From: JBBRMQ01 sp038230775
Lineage (GTDB): Bacteria; Acidobacteriota; Thermoanaerobaculia; Gp7-AA8
Direction of reading: 5' to 3'
Assembly (NCBI GenBank): GCA_038230775.1
Contig: JBBRMQ010000088.1
Span: 1-15,082 of the forward strand
Length of the DNA: 15,082 bases
The notes beneath the pieces are model-generated. The model had not been told where the DNA came from. It did not search any database and saw only the letters and a program-made list of their open reading frames with translations. Position numbers and translations under genes: made by a program. Positions 10,860 to 15,082 of this stretch are shown piece by piece (positions within the stretch are counted from its first letter, which is position 1; each line of letters opens with the position of its first letter).

Positions 10860-13503
10860 GTCGCGGCATTTTCTCGTACTTTTGGCTTTCGCCGCGCCAC
10901 TGTTTGCTCAAGCTCCGCACGAGCACTGGAAAACGGTCGCGACGAAACACTTCCGCGTCCACTATCCGAGCCGGTATGAAGCATGGTCGCTGCAGGCGGC
11001 GTCACGCATCGAGTCCATCCGCGATGCGGTCGTGCGCGAAGTCGGGTACGCGCCGGAAACGGTCACCGATGTCATCGTGATGAATCCCGTCGCCGACGCC
11101 AACGGTGTCACGATCCCGCTTCTCGGCCACCCGCGCATCCTGCTTTTCACCGAACCGCCGGAGCCGGAAGTGGGGACGGGGGAGTTCAGCGAGTGGATGA
11201 ACATTCTCACCGTGCACGAGATGACGCACCTCGTGCATCTGCTGCGCCCTTCGCGCAGCCCGATGCAGCAATTCATCGAGCACCTTCTTCCGCTCGATCC
11301 GATCACGCTTCACGGTCCGCGATGGGTCCTGGAGGGCTATGCGACGGTGATCGAGGGACGCATCACCGGAGCCGGCCGGCCTAACAGTTCGATCCGCGCG
11401 GCGATCCTGCGCCAATGGGCCGCGAGCGGCCGCCTCCCGACCTACCCTCAACTCTCCTCCGACCACCACTTCCTCGGCATGTCCATGGCGTATCTCGCGG
11501 GCTCGGCCTATCTCGAGTGGCTCGAAAAGCGCGTCGGGCCCGATTCGCTGAAGCATCTCTGGGCGCGGATGACCGCGCGTCAGAAGCGCAGCTTTGACAC
11601 GGCGTTCGAAGGTGTGTTCGGCGATTCGCCCGAGCGCTTGTACGGATTGTTCACCGCCGAGCTCACGCAGCGCGCCGTCGCGTTGAATGGCGATGCGAGG
11701 CTGCAGGACGGCGAGTTGTGGTTGGATACGAAGCGGGGGAGCGGCGACCCAGCGATCTCGCCCGATGGATCGCAGATCGCGCTCGTCGATCGAGGGGAGG
11801 GCGATCAGTCGAAGCTCGCCGTCTATTCGACCGGCATCAACGAAGAAGAAAAAAAATTCAACGAGCGCGCCGCGAAGATCCTGAAGCGTGATCCAGAGGA
11901 TGTGGCGCCGGTGCGTTCGAAGCCGCTGCCGCGAAAAGCAAAGCACACGCTGATGCCGCGCGACGGCGGCGATGTATTCACACCAAGGTGGGCCGGCTCA
12001 TCGATTCTCTACACGCACAAGCAGCCCGATGGCGACGGCGTTCTGCATCACGATCTCTTTCTCTGGAATCCGGTGACGGGCGAGAATCGCCGGCTCACGC
12101 ATCTCGCCGACGTGAAAGACGCCGATCCTCTTCCGGGCGGTCGTCAGGCGATCGGCGTGCGCAATCGTTTCGGATTTTCCCAACTGGTGAAGGTCGATCT
12201 CGCGACGGGCGCGATCAGCGACTACACCGAGCCCGCGCTCGATCGGATTGTGTCGCATCCGCGCGCAAGTGTAAGCCACGTCGCATGGAGCGAGCACGAT
12301 GCGAGCGGCTGGCACGTCGTGGTGGACGGCGTTCGGAAGAGCGACGGTTACGAGCCGGAGTGGGGCAGGGATGGTGCGTTGTACACGACCGTTGCCGGCG
12401 GCGGTTTCATCGACATCGAACGCAACGGCGAGCCTGTGACTCACAGCGCAGGCGCGGCGTTCCAGCCGGCGCCATCGTCGAATGGCTCGCTGTACTTCAT
12501 GTCGCTCGATCCCGACGGTTTCGTCGTTCGCAAGCTCGTGCCCGCTCGACTCGCGCCGCGATCGGTGGACGGCTTCGTACCACCGCTGCCGCCTTCCAAT
12601 CCGGTGGTCTTCCAAACAGCGACGACGGTCGCTCCACGCGATTACGGCCTCGGCCGTCAGGAACGCGGCTTCCTCCTCGGCGGACGCTGGACGGCGTACG
12701 ACCATTCGAACGAGCTGGGTGTTCGATTCGGCGATGTCGTCGGCCGCCTCGATACGATCGCGCGGCTGGCCACGGGACCGGAACGCGGGTTCGCGATCGC
12801 GTCGACGTGGCGCGGGTGGCCCATCGCATTGACGGCGCACGCATATCGGCTTTCGTCTGGGGACGCCGAAGGCGGCCAGGTGTGTGGCCAGCCCTCCGGC
12901 TGGCCAGCCAAAGGGCTGGCCCCACACATGCTCCGCCGCCCCAGAGGCATCGAACTGCGCGCCGAGCACGAGTACCACGCGCCGATGTTCACGACGCAGC
13001 TCGAGGCGGGCGCGTCATCGCGCGCGTTTGCAATCGGCACAGTGAGCCTGCATCAGCGCCACACGCGCGAGCGCATCCGCATCGCGGCGGATTCCGGTCA
13101 TCACGTGCGCGGCACCATCGGTGCGAGCATGAAGTTCGGAGAGGCAACTTTCGCGCTCACCGGCGAAGCGGGCCGCAATCTCAGCGTCGGCGGTTTCGCA
13201 TCCTCGGTCGTTCCCGATTCGTTGCGCGTCCAGCGCGTGGACGATCCTGCGCTTCCCCCCGGCTTCGCGTCCGCGACACGCTATCGCAGCGCGCGCGCCG
13301 ATCTTGCGATCGGCGAGGCATCGCTGTTCTGGCAAAGATACAACGTCGGGAACACGATCGACGTCCGAGGTGTGGCGCTGAACGTGTCGGTACCGCCGGT
13401 TCCGCTCGTGAAGACAGCGGGCCTCGATTTGAGCGGCGGCGTCGCGAAGGTTACGGGCTTGCGCGGGATCAAGGGCTGGCTCGCGCTGCGCTGGCGTCCT
13501 TGA
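10858..13503 (+). CDS. exported HExxH metallopeptidase with propeller- and barrel-like domains
   Basis: The protein has 881 residues. A signal peptide covers about 1-18 (FLVLLAFAAPLFAQ). A gluzincin (peptidase MA-like) domain covers about 22-270, with zinc motif HEMTH (120-124) and the downstream glutamate in WVLEGYA (E159) as likely third ligand. From about 290 to 590, TolB/WD40-like propeller repeats appear: PAISPDGSQIALVDRG, LFLWNPVTGENRRLTH, LVKVDLATG. After ~615 alternating polar/hydrophobic strands suggest an outer-membrane barrel-like end (LGVRFGDVV..., final GWLALRWRP). A charged segment (about 325-365) separates the first propeller strands. A palindromic element at about 12856-12945 adds residues ~667-696 in the barrel-like part. 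The substrate is unknown. The peptidase call rests on the zinc motifs; the barrel is an inference. Confidence 0.8.
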   Translation: MSRHFLVLLAFAAPLFAQAPHEHWKTVATKHFRVHYPSRYEAWSLQAASRIESIRDAVVREVGYAPETVTDVIVMNPVADANGVTIPLLGHPRILLFTEPPEPEVGTGEFSEWMNILTVHEMTHLVHLLRPSRSPMQQFIEHLLPLDPITLHGPRWVLEGYATVIEGRITGAGRPNSSIRAAILRQWAASGRLPTYPQLSSDHHFLGMSMAYLAGSAYLEWLEKRVGPDSLKHLWARMTARQKRSFDTAFEGVFGDSPERLYGLFTAELTQRAVALNGDARLQDGELWLDTKRGSGDPAISPDGSQIALVDRGEGDQSKLAVYSTGINEEEKKFNERAAKILKRDPEDVAPVRSKPLPRKAKHTLMPRDGGDVFTPRWAGSSILYTHKQPDGDGVLHHDLFLWNPVTGENRRLTHLADVKDADPLPGGRQAIGVRNRFGFSQLVKVDLATGAISDYTEPALDRIVSHPRASVSHVAWSEHDASGWHVVVDGVRKSDGYEPEWGRDGALYTTVAGGGFIDIERNGEPVTHSAGAAFQPAPSSNGSLYFMSLDPDGFVVRKLVPARLAPRSVDGFVPPLPPSNPVVFQTATTVAPRDYGLGRQERGFLLGGRWTAYDHSNELGVRFGDVVGRLDTIARLATGPERGFAIASTWRGWPIALTAHAYRLSSGDAEGGQVCGQPSGWPAKGLAPHMLRRPRGIELRAEHEYHAPMFTTQLEAGASSRAFAIGTVSLHQRHTRERIRIAADSGHHVRGTIGASMKFGEATFALTGEAGRNLSVGGFASSVVPDSLRVQRVDDPALPPGFASATRYRSARADLAIGEASLFWQRYNVGNTIDVRGVALNVSVPPVPLVKTAGLDLSGGVAKVTGLRGIKGWLALRWRP
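12856..12945. repeat. palindromic element inside the peptidase gene, copy B
   Basis: The core at 12887-12929 repeats copy A: GCCAGCCCT pairs with AGGGCTGGC around GGCTGGCCAGCC, followed by the same CCCACACAT tail. The outer arms TCTGGGG (12856-12862) and CCCCAGA (12939-12945) are complementary but unrelated in sequence to those of copy A, so the exact limits are uncertain. It is read in frame as GQPSGWPAKGLAPHM. Confidence 0.88.
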
Positions 13504-13550
13504 GTTAAGGCGCCTTGGGGAATATGCTTCCATTGTCCCTCAACAATTAG

Positions 13551-13555
13551 AGAGG
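13551..13555 (+). promoter_or_regulatory. ribosome-binding site for the modular secreted protein
   Basis: AGAGG lies 7 nt before ATG 13563. The 59-bp gap before this gene also holds a 10-bp perfect palindrome, AAGGCGCCTT (13507-13516), just after the peptidase stop; it is too short and T-poor to call a terminator. Confidence 0.65.
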
Positions 13556-13562
13556 TCCTGCG

Positions 13563-15082
13563 ATGCGACTGCGCCGCGTTTGGTTTTTTCTGTCCGCACT
13601 GGCTGTTCCGCTCGCTGTTCATGCGCAGGCCGTCGATTTCACCGGCACCTGGAGCGGCACGATCTCATTCACAGACTCGTGCCCCGGCGGTGGAACCGCG
13701 ACCCAAAGGCTGAACCTCACTTTCAATCTTCAGCAATCGGGTTCAAGCGTTACTGGCAGCGGCAGCGGCACAGTGATTCACGATCCGTGCGTCGCGGGCA
13801 GTCCGCTGGACACGATGACGATTTCGTCAATTTCGGGAACCGTTTCGGGGTCGAGCGGAAGCGGTCTGCTGACCGCGAGCAGCCCGGGCAGCGGCACGTT
13901 TACGACGACATGGCAGGCGACGATCAGCGGAAACTCCATGACGTTCTCATTGAGCGCGGGACCCGGAGTCACGGCAACCGGCACCATGACAAAGCAGGCC
14001 GCGCCGTCGGTCGATGTCAGCGGCAGTTGGGGCGGAACGTTCAACGTGAATGACAGTTGTGGTGGAGGGAGTGTGCCGGAGCACCCGATTCAATGGTCGT
14101 CGCCGGCCACGATCTGGCTCAACCAGCAGGGAGCGTCGGTCAATGGAGCAGTGATCATTTACGCGGTTCCGGACCACGATGACCGCTGCAACGTCGTGAG
14201 CACATTCTCGCTCGTGCTGCCCCTCAATGGAACCGTCTCTGGAAATATGCTCTTCGGCACGGTCACTGGGCCTGGCGAGGATGCGTCGTTCATGGCGACG
14301 ATCACCGGTGATTCGCTGTCGCTCAGCAACACCGGCGGCTTTTCTGCGGGGGGCACGTTCACGCGCGGCAGCTCCGGCACGCCGGACACGCGCCTCTCCG
14401 GCGCCTATGCTGGCTCCTACCGCGCTACGTTCATTCCATGTCCCGGGCAGTCGGGTCAACTCCCGCCGATCCAACTATCGGGCAGCATCTCCGGTTCGAT
14501 TACCCATACGGGCTCGACTGTCGTCGCGTTGCTTACGATCACCGGTCAAAAAAACGATCGCTACATCAACGGAGTCTGTACGGTGATTGACCAAGGTCCG
14601 CAAACCGTGACGAGCACTGGGCAGCTCACCGGAAACACGCTCAACCTCTTAGGTTTCCCCAGTCACCCGAATGGAGAATTTTTTCCGATCGCCGCGACCA
14701 TCAATGGCAACACGATTACGGGCTACTCACCGCGTGCCGGCGACGACTTCACGTTCACGATCACGCGCAACGGCTCGCCACCCGCTCCGGCGACCATCAC
14801 CTCATTCACCGCGACGCCGCCGGCGATCCGCGCCGGACAATCGACGACGCTCGCGTGGTCCACGAATGGCGCGACGAACATCGCGATCAACAACGGCATC
14901 GGCTCTCAGTCCGCGAATGGTTCCGTCACCGTGTCGCCTTCGACCACCACGACGTACACACTCACTGCAGGTGCAGCAACGGCGACGGTCACGGTGCAAG
15001 TTCTGTCCGGCCCGGTGGTGAACGTCACGCAATTCCCCGCCACGATGCTACAGGTTGCCGGCAGCGGCGGAGCGACGACGAC
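13563..15082 (+). CDS. secreted modular beta-rich protein with Ig-like domain, 3'-truncated by the window
   Basis: The frame is open from ATG 13563 to the window end (506 codons visible). A signal peptide covers about 1-22 (WFFLSALAVPLAVHAQA). Three related modules of ~120 residues follow, at about 26-145, 150-268 and 277-402. Each opens with a G-[TSA]-[WY] motif (FTGTWSGT, VSGSWGGT, LSGAYAGS) and carries two Cys (C40/C76, C166/C209, C293/C339) that probably form one disulfide per module. Each module is Ser/Thr/Gly-rich with repeated 'itGnsmtfs' strands. An Ig-like domain follows (about 410-480): ITSFTATPP, AGQSTTLAWST, GSVTVSPSTTTTYTLTAG, a pattern frequent in bacterial surface proteins. Another domain begins at ~483. 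I know no named family for the Cys modules; surface or extracellular binding is an inference. Confidence 0.8.
   Translation, partial: MRLRRVWFFLSALAVPLAVHAQAVDFTGTWSGTISFTDSCPGGGTATQRLNLTFNLQQSGSSVTGSGSGTVIHDPCVAGSPLDTMTISSISGTVSGSSGSGLLTASSPGSGTFTTTWQATISGNSMTFSLSAGPGVTATGTMTKQAAPSVDVSGSWGGTFNVNDSCGGGSVPEHPIQWSSPATIWLNQQGASVNGAVIIYAVPDHDDRCNVVSTFSLVLPLNGTVSGNMLFGTVTGPGEDASFMATITGDSLSLSNTGGFSAGGTFTRGSSGTPDTRLSGAYAGSYRATFIPCPGQSGQLPPIQLSGSISGSITHTGSTVVALLTITGQKNDRYINGVCTVIDQGPQTVTSTGQLTGNTLNLLGFPSHPNGEFFPIAATINGNTITGYSPRAGDDFTFTITRNGSPPAPATITSFTATPPAIRAGQSTTLAWSTNGATNIAINNGIGSQSANGSVTVSPSTTTTYTLTAGAATATVTVQVLSGPVVNVTQFPATMLQVAGSGGATT

Noticed and set aside
11988..13508. 506-codon frame within the peptidase gene in another frame
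   Set aside because: Arg/Ser-rich shadow without recognisable motifs; the peptidase frame is continuous to a family-like end.

Overview
The window reads as a GC-rich chromosome segment from a soil- or sediment-type Gram-negative bacterium, most likely an Acidobacteriota member. This placement is inferred from gene content and is not proven: a TonB-receptor end, a secreted DUF2911 protein, an ~830-residue exported PIG-L deacetylase, an exported isoaspartyl peptidase, and a large HExxH peptidase with propeller- and barrel-like parts. No rRNA, tRNA, CRISPR, phage or insertion-sequence gene was seen.

Layout. Positions 1-115 are the last 37 codons of a TonB-dependent outer-membrane receptor (+), followed by a small unknown protein (187-480, +). 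Next come three minus-strand genes, read from right to left: a zinc-ribbon protein (2097-2726), D-Ala-D-Ala ligase (908-1912) and a DUF2784 membrane protein (576-911) whose start overlaps the ligase stop by 4 bp. Divergent from these, a polytopic GT-C-like membrane protein (2741-4699) precedes a secreted DUF2911 protein (4729-5568). A 330-bp gene-free gap (5569-5898) follows, filled with a ten-unit tandem repeat and a long perfect inverted repeat. Then come PIG-L (5899-8391, -), a BaiN/HI0933-type flavoprotein (8427-9755, +), a periplasmic isoaspartyl peptidase/asparaginase (9888-10859, -), the HExxH peptidase (10858-13503, +) and a secreted modular beta-rich protein that runs off the right end (13563-15082+).

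The genes do not form one obvious pathway. They look like housekeeping (cell-wall precursor synthesis) mixed with envelope and secreted functions. Most genes from 4729 onward carry signal peptides, so the right two thirds serve mainly the periplasm, outer membrane or exterior.

The most unusual content is repeat DNA. (i) One palindromic element family lies in frame inside two unrelated protein genes (9238-9322 and about 12856-12945). (ii) Ten tandem 23-25-bp units, each with a TAG/GTAG head and a mini-hairpin, lie at 5566-5809. (iii) Heptanucleotide arrays in inverted arrangement bracket the flavoprotein gene. (iv) Four stop codons (TonB receptor, DUF2911, flavoprotein, isoaspartyl peptidase) lie inside the first or last unit of such repeats. 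(v) Two GTAG-headed REP-like palindromes face each other upstream of the ligase. Together these suggest small repeats that insert or expand at gene ends and are sometimes tolerated inside genes.
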